The position numbers and the translations under genes are program-made. From Pleurocapsa minor HA4230-MV1 (GTDB lineage: Bacteria > Cyanobacteriota > Cyanobacteriia > Cyanobacteriales > Xenococcaceae): a stretch of DNA of 64,000 nt. Shown in pieces: positions 7,905-15,681 of this stretch; position 1 is the stretch's first letter, and each line of letters starts with the position of its first letter. Under the pieces are notes generated by a model, which saw nothing but the letters and a program-made list of their open reading frames with translations, was not told where the DNA came from and made no database searches. The stretch covers positions 1-64,000 of the forward strand of contig JAHHHZ010000029.1 of NCBI GenBank assembly GCA_019359095.1. The letters run 5' to 3'.

Positions 7905-8090
7905 TTAAAAATTAATCGACGCTATTTGACGCTACCTAGCCGAATTCTACGCTACTTAAGGTCGATTTGCGTAAAACTAGAGTCGCAATATCAGTCTGTA
8001 CCTGTCCTTAAATGGTTAAAAAAAGCATCATCAGCTGGTTGAAGAGGCGAGCAAAATTGCGTAGATTTGCGCTAACTAGCGTAAATTTGA
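7905..8090. repeat. Cluster of GCGTA/TACGC-type short repeats
   Basis: Within 190 bp the motifs GACGCTA (twice), TACGCTA, TTGCGTA (twice), TTGCGCTA and TAGCGTAAAT recur on both strands, including a palindrome CGCTAACTAGCG near 8067. Spacing is irregular. This could be an iteron-like or centromere-like region, or decayed repeats. No gene is visible. Confidence 0.3.
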
Positions 8091-8132
8091 GTCAAAAAGT
8101 TACTACTAATTTCTCTTTAGAATATTCCAATT

Positions 8133-9424
8133 AAAAAATGATCCAGAAATTAATCAGAGCCACTAAAGATTTCAACAAACCACTTCTTCAAATTTGGTAA
8201 ACGTTGAATTTGTGTTTCAACTTGTGCCATTGCCTGTGTGGTTAATTTGACTCCTGTAGAATAAACTCGATCAACCAAAGTAACCAGAGGATTTTTACCT
8301 TTAAAAGTTAGGGTTGAAGCAAATTTAAGTACAGTATCAACACTATCTAATAAACTACCGCTCCAATGTTGTTCAAGCCATCCAAATGCTCGTTCAATGG
8401 GGTTGTATTTGCTGTGGTAGGGTGGATAATAAGCTAATTGGACTGTCAGTTGAAACTTCTGGGCAAATTCCAAAATACGAAACATAAATTGAGTTCGCCG
8501 AGAATTATTTTCTGGCCCATTGTCTTGGTTGATAACTATTTTGCGGATGCCAGCAAAACGGTCTTTGACAAGCAACCACCAATCTTCAAGTAGGTCAACG
8601 ATACAATCAGCAGTCAGTTTGGACTGAACGAAGAATAAAAATAGCTCCCCTCCTTCAGGGAGAAAAATACCGTAAGGAGTTAAAGTCAGGCAATCTGAAA
8701 AATCATGGTCTAAAGCGACAGTAGGGACACGAGTTTTTCCGCCTCTGTCAAATTCCCCAACTTTTATTCCGACCTTTGCATCCATAGAAATTCTGAGTGT
8801 TGTGGGGTCATCATCCGCTTGCCGATTGAGGCGATTAACTTCTTTAAAGATAGCTCCAGTTTCTGGTATCTCTTTGAGCGGTTTGGTTTTAGCAACTCGC
8901 TTTAAGCTATAGCCCAATTGGTTTAATCGTTGTCGAATTACCTCCTGTGAAGGTAGTTCTTCATCAAGATAATCTTTGAGTTCGATCAACTGGCGACGAA
9001 CCTCTGCTGCCGAGAGGCGAGTATATAACTTCCTACTCTTGAAACTGGGGTCTGTTTGGCTGTGTGGCTCTACAATTGACACGATGTCCGTCAATAACGA
9101 AGGTAAGTTTTCTTCAATGCGCTTACGTCCCCTTAGCTTAAATGAATCAGCAATCGACATTCCATGTTTTAATTCTTGCATTCCTTTACGAATAGTACGT
9201 CTATTCCAGCCCAATTCCCTTTCTGCGGTTATTTGTCCTCCTCTTCCTAAACTTTTAACTACTTCTGCCATAAATTGTCGTCGATCACTTCCTGTTAATT
9301 TTTGAGCTGTTTTGATATAAAGGGATTTAAGGCTGTCGCTTAGTTGGATGAAGGATTCTGAAAACATTGAATAGACTGCACAGTAATTGTTTATTTAGTA
9401 TCCCACCATTGTGGATCATTTATT
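8133..9424 (-). mobile_element. ISAzo13-type insertion sequence
   Basis: The transposase gene is flanked by an inverted match AAATGATCCA (8136-8145) and TGGATCATTT (9412-9421), with A/T-rich extensions outside. The outer limits and target duplication could not be fixed, so the ends are approximate. The element separates the macrodomain gene from the mobilization region. Confidence 0.6.
8150..9367 (-). CDS. ISAzo13 family transposase
   Basis: This intact 405-residue transposase has an N-terminal helical DNA-binding part (GRGGQITAERELGWNRRTIRKG). A DDE core follows: SMDAKVGIKVGEFDRGG (first Asp), INQDNGPENNSRRTQF (second Asp), and YYPPYHSKYNPIERAFGWLE (Glu). The last segment is characteristic of the ISAzo13 group. 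Length agrees with the family. No frameshift was seen, so the element may still be active. Confidence 0.85.
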   Translation of the reverse strand: MFSESFIQLSDSLKSLYIKTAQKLTGSDRRQFMAEVVKSLGRGGQITAERELGWNRRTIRKGMQELKHGMSIADSFKLRGRKRIEENLPSLLTDIVSIVEPHSQTDPSFKSRKLYTRLSAAEVRRQLIELKDYLDEELPSQEVIRQRLNQLGYSLKRVAKTKPLKEIPETGAIFKEVNRLNRQADDDPTTLRISMDAKVGIKVGEFDRGGKTRVPTVALDHDFSDCLTLTPYGIFLPEGGELFLFFVQSKLTADCIVDLLEDWWLLVKDRFAGIRKIVINQDNGPENNSRRTQFMFRILEFAQKFQLTVQLAYYPPYHSKYNPIERAFGWLEQHWSGSLLDSVDTVLKFASTLTFKGKNPLVTLVDRVYSTGVKLTTQAMAQVETQIQRLPNLKKWFVEIFSGSD

Positions 9425-9730
9425 TCTTGCAATACTCTTAGTTGATAACCGACTCGAATTAAGACTGCAATGGGGCTGTGAATGCTTGGAGAGCAAGCAG
9501 TGCAAGTAGATATATTCTTGGTACTTTAGTACCACAAAAAGAATACTTGCCGCTTGACGGAAATTTAACCCAAATTAAGTAGTTAAGACTATAGCTTGAA
9601 TATAAGTGGTTATTTTAGATTAAATCATGAAACTTACACAATTCTGCACAGAAATACTTATTTTAATCGGTTCAAATCACAGTCATTTCTTTAAGCGTAA
9701 AGGAAAATAAAAAATTAAGTTTTTCCAAAA
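9425..9730. other. Gene-free region with candidate oriT
   Basis: There is no coding frame of note between the IS end and mobC. The left part holds a long interrupted inverted repeat at 9502-9550. The rest is A/T-rich and should carry the mobC promoter. A weak AAAGGA lies about 30 bp before the mobC start. Confidence 0.45.
9502..9550. other. Candidate origin of transfer (interrupted inverted repeat)
   Basis: Nested arms GCAAGTA/TACTTGC, TATTCTT/AAGAATA and GGTAC/GTACC surround the centre TTTA at about 9525-9528. A long imperfect inverted repeat about 180 bp upstream of mobC-mobA is the expected form and place for a relaxase recognition site. The nick site itself cannot be read from sequence. 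Confidence 0.5.
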
Positions 9731-10147
9731 ATGATCATGGCTCATTATCCTAACCAGAAAGGTGAATATAAAACTAAACAAACTTTAATTAAGTGGTATC
9801 CTTCAGACTTAGTTAAGATCGATCGCCAAGCCAAAGAGTTTAATTTGACTAGAACCGAATACATAGCCAGATGTGTCTTGGATAGTCCTATTGAGAAAAA
9901 TCATATATTTAAGGTTAACTGGCAGACCTATCGAGTTATGGGTCAGGTTTCAAGAGAACTAAATCAAATCGGCAATAACATTAACCAAATAGCCAAAGCT
10001 TTGCATATAAAACGTCTAGAAGGTGGTGCTGTTCCTGCTCACTATCCTTTACCAAAAGAATTAAGCGCCATTAGCACCTATATCAGCAATGTCAATAAAG
10101 AGTTGAATATGCTTCGATTGTTAATGGTAGATAAGGACAAAAAATGA
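9731..10147 (+). CDS. mobC: MobC-like plasmid mobilization accessory protein
   Basis: This 138-residue protein has a short N-terminal strand and helix pair (KTKQTLIKWYPSDLVKIDRQA, then LTRTEYIARCVLD) typical of ribbon-helix-helix relaxosome proteins. The MobC/MbeB-type segment ELNQIGNNINQIAKAL is at about 77-92. MobC proteins bind oriT and help the relaxase open it. The last codons overlap the mobA start by 4 bp, so the pair is one operon. A second ATG two codons in (9737) is an alternative start. Confidence 0.82.
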   Translation: MIMAHYPNQKGEYKTKQTLIKWYPSDLVKIDRQAKEFNLTRTEYIARCVLDSPIEKNHIFKVNWQTYRVMGQVSRELNQIGNNINQIAKALHIKRLEGGAVPAHYPLPKELSAISTYISNVNKELNMLRLLMVDKDKK

Positions 10148-11214
10148 TAGGCAACATTACTACAGGTAGAGATTTTTGGGGTATAGTTGACTATCTCCTC
10201 GATCCAACAAAGACTCCAATACTTATCGATACTAATTTAGCTGGATTCGACCGCTGCGAGATGATTGCCGAACTCAAGCTTTGTGCCGAACAGAATTATA
10301 GATGCCAAAAACCAGTCAAACATATTTCAGTTGCTTTTGCTCCTGAAGATGGAGAACAGGATTATTGGACGGTAAAAGATGTAGCTGACAAGATTAGAGA
10401 AGAACTTGGTTACGGTGATAATCAGTTTATGGTAGTACGTCACGATCGCATTGACCCAGGACACGATCGCACTCATAATCACGATCATTTTCATATTTTG
10501 ATTAATATGATTGATTTTGAAGGTCGCAGAGTTAGGGATAGTTTTGAGCGAAAAAAGCTAGAAAAGATTTTAAGAGAAAAAGAGATCGATCATAATTTGA
10601 CCCTTGTACCTTCTTCAGACCAACGAGAATATAAGGCAGTCTCTACAGGACAAGTACAGCGGATGATGCGAGAGATTGAAGAATACCAAAAACAAGAAAG
10701 AGAAGAAAGACCAAAAGTGCCTTACACGATCAAAATTCAATCAGGTATTGACTTAGCTAGCCATGATAACCCTAGCTTGTCAATATTCATAGCTCGTTTG
10801 CAAAGGTTACAGATTGACCCCAAGTTTCGGATTGAAAATAACGTAGTCAAAGGAATTAGCTATAAGCTGCAAAATTTTCAAGTGAGGGGATGTAAACTGC
10901 ATAATGCAAGTCTACCTAAGCTTCTGTCACACAGGGTAAGTTTCGATCCCGAACGGGATTCCGATGCAATTTCGATGGCTAATCGTGATGAAATAGTTGA
11001 ATTAGAGCCAAAGCTAGATGTTAGTTGGAATATGATCAATATACGAAATTATATTCCGAAGAAGATGAAGCAAATGCTAGACCAAACCTTTGGCGAGCGG
11101 GAATCACATATAGCAAAAGAAGCTCAATCAGAAACAAGAACAACTATTCACACCAAGCCCGAACCTAACTCCGAACAGACTAAGCCAAAAGAGCAAGAAT
11201 GGGAAATAGGTTGA
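10144..11214 (+). CDS. mobA: MobA/VirD2-type relaxase
   Basis: The 356-residue protein begins with a relaxase domain of the MOBP/VirD2 type. A Tyr is near the start (VDYLLDP, Tyr17). KHISVAFAPED forms a strand at 59-69. The metal-binding histidines are in HNHDHFHILIN (His111, 113, 115 and 117). It would nick oriT and pilot the strand during conjugal mobilization. A charged linker and tail follow (about 180-356). It overlaps mobC by 4 bp and is followed at once by a resolvase-like gene. No type IV secretion genes are present, so the plasmid would be mobilizable rather than self-transferable on this evidence. Confidence 0.85.
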   Translation: MIGNITTGRDFWGIVDYLLDPTKTPILIDTNLAGFDRCEMIAELKLCAEQNYRCQKPVKHISVAFAPEDGEQDYWTVKDVADKIREELGYGDNQFMVVRHDRIDPGHDRTHNHDHFHILINMIDFEGRRVRDSFERKKLEKILREKEIDHNLTLVPSSDQREYKAVSTGQVQRMMREIEEYQKQEREERPKVPYTIKIQSGIDLASHDNPSLSIFIARLQRLQIDPKFRIENNVVKGISYKLQNFQVRGCKLHNASLPKLLSHRVSFDPERDSDAISMANRDEIVELEPKLDVSWNMINIRNYIPKKMKQMLDQTFGERESHIAKEAQSETRTTIHTKPEPNSEQTKPKEQEWEIG

Positions 11215-11249
11215 TTTATTTAATTTTATGTAGTTCTAAGAGCAAAACG

Positions 11250-11789
11250 ATGGAAAGAGGACTTTATTTAAGGGGAGTAATGGATTTACTTGGTTTGTCG
11301 GAATCAGCCGTAAACAAGCTAGTTAACGATGGACATATCAGTTTTAATCGAATTGGAACTAATGGCAAAAGAGTATTTAATAAAAATACTGTCCAAGAAT
11401 TTAAGTCTTCTCCAGTCTATCGCTCTTTAAAAAAACAGTCGATCTTTGTCTATTTGCGCTGCACCACTAAAGAACAAGAAGAAACTGTACGCCGTAAGGT
11501 TGAGCAATACTGCAAACAGAATAATTTTAAAGCCAACATCATATCTCAGTTAGATCGGGGTAGACAGGAAATAACTCAAGAAAGCTATAGAAAGGCTATT
11601 AATTATATATTTGATTCTTCAGGAATTTCAGGACTGATATATTTTGGGGATACAAATGATGTCCTCGAACTAAAAAAAATATTCCAATTAAGAGAAGGAA
11701 CATTTGTTTATGGCGCTCAAGAAATAGAAATACAAACTTCATCATTAGTGAATGAAGATCTTGAAAAGCTGACTTTTGAGTATGCTTAA
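11250..11789 (+). CDS. IS607-like serine-recombinase relative with altered active site
   Basis: From ATG 11250 the protein has about 179 residues (an in-frame ATG at 11199, overlapping mobA, would give 196). An N-terminal MerR-like winged helix (LYLRGVMDLLGLSESAVNKLVNDG) is followed by a resolvase-type strand and helix. The latter reads FVYLRCTTKEQEETVRRKVEQYC, aligned with the usual YxRVSSxxQ of serine recombinases. The nucleophile position is Thr, not Ser, and the catalytic part is short. It is therefore probably not a normal recombinase. Its position straight after mobA suggests a role in relaxosome or plasmid control, which is inference. Confidence 0.55.
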   Translation: MERGLYLRGVMDLLGLSESAVNKLVNDGHISFNRIGTNGKRVFNKNTVQEFKSSPVYRSLKKQSIFVYLRCTTKEQEETVRRKVEQYCKQNNFKANIISQLDRGRQEITQESYRKAINYIFDSSGISGLIYFGDTNDVLELKKIFQLREGTFVYGAQEIEIQTSSLVNEDLEKLTFEYA

Positions 11790-11803
11790 TGCTGGGTATC
11801 CAG

Positions 11804-11985
11804 TCGCGATCGCGACGCGGAGCTAGTCCTAAAGGATAAGCTTCGCAAATGCTAAAGCACATTGTCCTAAAGGATACACCTTCGGATATACCCTTGTCCT
11901 AAAGGATACACCTTCGTGACCGTAGGGAATCCTTTAGGGCAAATGGTATACCGCTTCGCGACACGAAGTTAATCCTTTAGGGCTT
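11804..11985. repeat. Cluster of short dispersed repeats (CCTAAAGG family)
   Basis: A HIP1-containing CGCGATCGCG is followed by at least five units. Three have TCCTAAAGGATA with a CTTCG or AAGCTTCGC tail (near 11823, 11863 and 11894). Two are inverted, with AATCCTTTAGGG (near 11928 and 11967). The rest of the 11790-12193 gap is A/T-rich with a small AGCCT/AGGCT hairpin near 12150 and no convincing gene. Confidence 0.6.
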
Positions 11986-12193
11986 TCCTATCAAACAAAA
12001 TCATCTGTTAGAGAAAATCTATTTTATGTTCCCAATCGGAGACTAGATACCAGTTGCTCTTGTAAAATACTTGCTTACCAAATTTCATACTTGAGTCTTT
12101 CGGTCAGACTTCTTAAGGCGGAGCCTGTTCTGATTTAGCGTGATTGTAGCCTTGTCAGGCTGGAGTGAATGAAATTTTACCAAATTTGAGTTA

Positions 12194-12679
12194 ATGATTT
12201 TAGGTTTTACAGGACATAGACCTGCTTCCTTGCCAGGTAATTATTCGCAACATACCGATCGAGCTTTGCTAAGTACTGCTGATTTTATTTTGACTAAGTA
12301 TAAACCTGAAAAAGTTATATCAGGTATGGCTTTGGGTTGGGATATCGCTGTAGCTCAGTGTGCCATAAATCGCGGTGTCGGTTTGATTGCAGCAATTCCA
12401 TTTGAGTCTCAAGCCTCTAGGTGGTCTCAGACTAGTCAAACTAGATATCGAAGGCTATTAAATAAAGCCGCTCAAATCGAAGTTATCTCTCCTGGTGACT
12501 ACAGCCCAGAAGCAATGCAGCTAAGGAATCAATGGATTGTCAATCATTGCGATCGACTAATGGCGTTGTGGCATTCAGAAAAAGGTGGAACTAAAAATTG
12601 TGTAGATTATGCTCTAGCGATAAACAGACCCACTTTTAACTGTTGGGCTACATTTAGGTACTTTTATCATCAGCTTTAA
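12194..12679 (+). CDS. SLOG-family (DUF1273/YpsA-like) nucleotide-binding protein
   Basis: This 161-residue protein starts with ILGFTGHRPASLPGNYS and continues with KVISGMALGWDIAVAQCAI. These are the two diagnostic segments of the DUF1273/YpsA branch of the SLOG Rossmann-like superfamily. The later EAMQLRNQWIVNHCDRLMALW and GGTKNCVDYA segments complete the pocket. SLOG proteins bind nucleotide-derived ligands and many occur in mobile or conflict systems. No effector gene is fused or adjacent here. The gene is isolated between two repeat-rich spacers. Confidence 0.75.
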   Translation: MILGFTGHRPASLPGNYSQHTDRALLSTADFILTKYKPEKVISGMALGWDIAVAQCAINRGVGLIAAIPFESQASRWSQTSQTRYRRLLNKAAQIEVISPGDYSPEAMQLRNQWIVNHCDRLMALWHSEKGGTKNCVDYALAINRPTFNCWATFRYFYHQL

Positions 12680-12714
12680 CAAAAGGCAATAGCTTTAAGC
12701 CTGGTCAACGACTG

Positions 12715-12930
12715 CATATGCCCTAAAGGATTCCCTACGGTCTCGGAGCGGTATACCACGGCACTAGCTTCGCGTCGTCCTTTAGGACGGCGGGCAGCTT
12801 GAATTGAATTCAAGCTTCCGCGCAGTTTAATTCCCCCACGAATTTAAGTGGGATAAGACTACTTTGGGGGTTAAATCCCCTACCATGTAAGCCCCGTGCT
12901 TATGGCTTATGGCTTATAGCTTATAGCCAG
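12715..12930. repeat. Dispersed repeats, hairpins and 7-bp tandem repeat
   Basis: CCCTAAAGGATT near 12720 and CGTCGTCCTTTAGGACGGCG near 12772 are further members of the CCTAAAGG family. A hairpin CCCAC/GTGGG lies around 12835-12852. Four 7-bp units GCTTATG or GCTTATA lie at about 12898-12928. TAAGCCCCGTG near 12888 recurs near 18845 and may be an IS200/IS605 end relic. Confidence 0.5.
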
Positions 12931-12960
12931 GAGCATAGCTCCTTTAATCAACACAATATT

Positions 12961-13557
12961 TCAGATTGCCAATTTTACTTCGATCGCAAATCCCTCATAA
13001 AAATCCCCTGACTGTACGAGTTCAAAATCACCGAACAGTAGTGAAATAAATACTTGAGCTATAGACAAATTAGTTGCTTTGGCGATCTGAGGTAGAGTAC
13101 TGATTTTTACATTACTTTCAAGACATTTTGTTACTCGCCGGGTCCAAGCATTGATATCTTCGTCACTCGCTATAGATATAACTTCAGATTTGATTAGATC
13201 GAGGTCGAATAAACTTACTGCTTCAGACGAGGTTAAAGATTGAATTTTATGAAATGTTTCTCGCTCGTACTTGACTCTACTGTGAGGTTTCAAATATTTT
13301 TGGAGAAAAGTAGTGCTAATACTTTGTTGAGTCAGAGAAGCTAAAAATTGACAAAAGCTATTGTCTATAAGAGTATCCGTTAGATCTACATTATCTTGTT
13401 GGGCATTTTCTAAAGCTGCTTCTGCTTGCGCCAGAAGAGTCACACTTCCCTGATAAAACAGTTCACCCGACCGTCGCAATTTGATTTCATCTCTTAAGTG
13501 TGATGAATCAATCAAATTGACTTGCTTAATTATATTGTTGAAAGAATAATCCATCAT
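12961..13557 (-). CDS. Unknown protein (198 residues)
   Basis: I do not recognise this mostly helical protein. Residues 34-60 (LFYQGSVTLLAQAEAALENAQQ) could form a coiled segment. Around 155-175 (LPQIAKATNLSIAQVFISLLFGD) there is a plausible helix-turn-helix. It overlaps the end of the upstream zinc-ribbon gene by 4 bp (ATGA), so the two are probably co-translated. The coding character, codon use and operon overlap make it a real gene. Function is not inferred. Confidence 0.5.
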   Translation of the reverse strand: MMDYSFNNIIKQVNLIDSSHLRDEIKLRRSGELFYQGSVTLLAQAEAALENAQQDNVDLTDTLIDNSFCQFLASLTQQSISTTFLQKYLKPHSRVKYERETFHKIQSLTSSEAVSLFDLDLIKSEVISIASDEDINAWTRRVTKCLESNVKISTLPQIAKATNLSIAQVFISLLFGDFELVQSGDFYEGFAIEVKLAI

Positions 13558-14051
13558 GCTTTGTTCGCGGTCTTGTTGCTAGGCACATTGATCTTGCATT
13601 CGGGGCAATCAGCAGGACTTAGCCAATAGATCAGTCCATAACAATCAACCCCATACTCAGTCTCTAGATAATTTAGAAGCTTTTTAATATATTCTTCCAG
13701 CTCTAGCTGCCTCAATCCTTGAGTGTGCTGCGGTAACATCTGATGGGATAGCTTGTTGCCTTGATAAATTTTTAGGCTAATCGCGTGAACAAACTGATTC
13801 TGCTTGCCATAAATCTCAAGTTCGGCTCGATATGCTTCGGGCAATATCGGCTCTATAGTAGTAATACCTTTTTTCCTAGCATTGTTTTGGCGACGTTTAG
13901 CATTAACCTTTCCAGGATTTCTTAAACGACCTCGCTTGATTCGACAGTTATGACCGACATAGCATTCAGGATGTTTTTCTTTAGCTTCTGCCTCTGTACG
14001 GTAATTCTTGGCGCAGTAAAGACAAGTTGGGTTAGGTTTTTTGCCCATCAC
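13554..14051 (-). CDS. Unknown protein with N-terminal zinc-binding cysteines
   Basis: The 165-residue protein has CLYCAKNY at residues 10-17, then CYVGHNCRIKRGRLR and a very basic stretch to about residue 60. This suggests a small zinc finger followed by a nucleic-acid-binding arm. The C-terminal part has helices and a second cysteine pair (DCPECKIN near 148-155). I cannot assign a family. It starts 20 bp after the end of the MazF gene and overlaps the next gene by 4 bp, so it may be read with the toxin module. Confidence 0.5.
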   Translation of the reverse strand: MMGKKPNPTCLYCAKNYRTEAEAKEKHPECYVGHNCRIKRGRLRNPGKVNAKRRQNNARKKGITTIEPILPEAYRAELEIYGKQNQFVHAISLKIYQGNKLSHQMLPQHTQGLRQLELEEYIKKLLNYLETEYGVDCYGLIYWLSPADCPECKINVPSNKTANKA

Positions 14052-14073
14052 TCAGATTCAGGATCGATATCAT

Positions 14074-14442
14074 TCACTTTAAAGACAAAACTATTTTTAG
14101 AGCAGCATCTACCTTTGCTAAATCCTCTTCACTCAAACTACCCCATTTGCGTGACAGACGAGATTTAGCGAGCGCTCTAATTTGTTCGCACTTGATCATA
14201 CTGTCTTGAGTCAAACCGTTACCATCCGTTGCTTTGACTAAATGGTGGCTAGGATAAATCTTTTTTTCTGGGGTAAATTTAGTAATTGGTACAACTACTA
14301 CAACAGGAGAGCTGCGGTTAATTACATCTCGACTAACTATTACTATATGCGAAGCGGTATCCTTTAGGACAGGTCGCCTACCAGCTTGCTCTGAATCTTG
14401 AGTTGGATCTAAATCTGCCTGATAAATATCTCCTCTAATCAT
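14074..14442 (-). CDS. PemK/MazF-family toxin with an in-frame repeat insertion
   Basis: The 122-residue protein shows the MazF/PemK RNase pattern: MIRGDIYQADLDPTQDSEQAGRRPV at the N-terminus, VVVVVPITKF, and the later DGNGLTQDSMIKCEQIRAL. Such toxins cut mRNA. Between GRRPV and VIVSRDVIN there are eight extra residues (LKDTASHI). They are encoded by a 24-bp unit identical in type to the CCTAAAGG dispersed repeats at 11.8 kb. The reading frame is kept. The insertion lies before a core strand, so activity is uncertain. It overlaps the antitoxin gene by 8 bp. Confidence 0.85.
   Translation of the reverse strand: MIRGDIYQADLDPTQDSEQAGRRPVLKDTASHIVIVSRDVINRSSPVVVVVPITKFTPEKKIYPSHHLVKATDGNGLTQDSMIKCEQIRALAKSRLSRKWGSLSEEDLAKVDAALKIVLSLK
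14346..14369. repeat. 24-bp dispersed repeat inserted in the mazF-like gene
   Basis: GCGAAGCGGTATCCTTTAGG, with its flanks, matches the repeat units at 11823-11970. Removing 24 bp would restore the normal family sequence GRRPVVIVSRD. The length and the maintenance of frame fit the very small dispersed repeats known from heterocystous cyanobacteria. Confidence 0.6.
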
Positions 14443-14689
14443 CGTTGGAGGCCGCTACTTCCAGGTCGCTTCGGGTAAACTCTGATTCAATCGCCAACGT
14501 CTCGGCTATATAATCTGAATCGCTTGCCATCATTGTAAACTCATTATCGATTAATTCTTCCTTTCTCAGTTCAACCCAATTTTGCAGAGCCTCAATTATA
14601 AGCTGATTACGGGTAGCAATTCCTCCGCTACCAACTAGAGCGTCAGCTTCAGCCACTAGAGCATCTGGAATAGTAATAGTAGTACGCAT
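14435..14689 (-). CDS. Ribbon-helix-helix antitoxin of the MazF-like toxin
   Basis: The 84-residue protein starts RTTITIPDALVAEADALVG, a ribbon-helix-helix strand and helix, followed by TRNQLIIEALQNWVELRKEE as the second helix. The acidic C-terminal tail is suited to toxin neutralization. It precedes and overlaps the MazF/PemK gene by 8 bp, the usual antitoxin-first order. It would also bind its own promoter; I did not identify the operator. Confidence 0.8.
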   Translation of the reverse strand: MRTTITIPDALVAEADALVGSGGIATRNQLIIEALQNWVELRKEELIDNEFTMMASDSDYIAETLAIESEFTRSDLEVAASNDD

Positions 14690-14892
14690 TGATGTTTAAA
14701 ATGATGTATTTTTTGATATCAATAATTATAGCAAAATAGCAATGATTAAATCAATATACGCTTAAACCCTGTAAATTAATTGATTTCGGCTACTAGCTCT
14801 TTGTCTTGTGCGGTGCAATGAAAGAACATGCTAGTTGTTTTTGCGATACACTTCGAGCTACTGGATTATTTATTTAGTAAAGAGAAAACTGT

Positions 14893-15096
14893 ATGAGTAC
14901 GGGTACTGTAAAGTTCTTCAATGAGGAAAAAGGCTTTGGTTTTATACTTCAAGATGACGGAGGCAAAGATCTTTTTGTTCATGCTTCGGAAATTCAAGGC
15001 GATCGCGATACTACTCTCAATGAGGGACAGAAAGTAGAATACGAGGTCGGACAAGGCAAGAAAGGGCCCTGTGCGGTAAACGTTATTCCAAATTGA
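14893..15096 (+). CDS. Cold-shock-domain protein
   Basis: This 67-residue single cold-shock domain contains both RNA-binding motifs. They are RNP1 as KGFGFIL at about 14-20 and RNP2 as DLFVHASEI at about 26-34. It also has the N-terminal [15 protein letters not shown] stretch. It is an RNA chaperone of the CspA type, similar to those in many cyanobacteria and plasmids. The gene stands alone and is followed by a strong hairpin. About 200 bp of A/T-rich leader separates it from the toxin module. Confidence 0.9.
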   Translation: MSTGTVKFFNEEKGFGFILQDDGGKDLFVHASEIQGDRDTTLNEGQKVEYEVGQGKKGPCAVNVIPN

Positions 15097-15121
15097 TCTT
15101 GCTTCCAAATTTAATATTTCG

Positions 15122-15155
15122 AGCCTGTTTGATTGAAACTAACATCAAACAGGCT
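15122..15155 (+). terminator. Terminator-like hairpin after the cold-shock gene
   Basis: A 12-bp perfect stem (15122-15133 with 15144-15155) encloses a 10-base loop, 26 bp after the stop codon. The following T-tract is weak (TATTTTG), so it may act as a stabilising 3' hairpin rather than a strong intrinsic terminator. Confidence 0.6.
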
Positions 15156-15291
15156 TGACTATTTTGAATTAAACGTTGACTAACCAGGGTAAGGGCAAAA
15201 AACAAAAGAGCAAAATATGCTAGTTAACTTGAAAACGTACATGAAAGGAAAAATTATCACGAGTCAACCAACACTACACTCAAGCTTTGAC

Positions 15292-15681
15292 TCAAGCTTT
15301 GACGATAAATTTTTCAATCCAACTGGCAAGATCTAATTCTGTTAAATCTCCAGTAGCCAAAGCCAGCATTGTATTTACTGCTTCTGTTGGCTCTACTTTT
15401 AATAAGAAACCATTAATCGCCAAAAACATACCAATAGCCAAAAAAGCGACACGTTTATTACCATCATTAAAAGGATGATTTCTGGCAAGACCATAAGCAT
15501 ATGCCGCAGCTAACCTAGAAGTGTTTGTCACCTCCTCATAAGCAAAAAGATTTTGCGGACGAGCTAAAGCAGACAAAAACAAACCCTCATCTCTCATGCC
15601 TGAAAGCCCACCGAATTCGGCAAGACTTTCTCCATGTAGCAAACGCAAAGCATTCGCATCGATCCAAATAGGCCCACTCAC
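15292..15681 (-). CDS. doc: Doc-type (death-on-curing, Fic-fold) toxin
   Basis: The 129-residue protein has the Fic active-site motif as NHPFNDGNKRVAFLA, close to the HPFxxGNKR form of Doc kinases. It starts WIDANALRLLHGESLAEFGG, as in death-on-curing proteins. Doc phosphorylates EF-Tu and stops translation. The upstream AbrB-type antitoxin gene overlaps it by 4 bp. The length is typical and the catalytic His, Asn, Lys and Arg are present, so it should be functional. Confidence 0.9.
   Translation of the reverse strand: MSGPIWIDANALRLLHGESLAEFGGLSGMRDEGLFLSALARPQNLFAYEEVTNTSRLAAAYAYGLARNHPFNDGNKRVAFLAIGMFLAINGFLLKVEPTEAVNTMLALATGDLTELDLASWIEKFIVKA

Noticed and set aside
11804-11985. CCTAAAGG repeats as a CRISPR or an iteron origin
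   Set aside because: Units occur in both orientations with irregular spacing and recur singly inside genes, which fits dispersed mobile repeats.
12898-12928. Tandem GCTTATG/GCTTATA units as a CRISPR array
   Set aside because: Units are 7 bp without spacers; there is no cas gene in the window.
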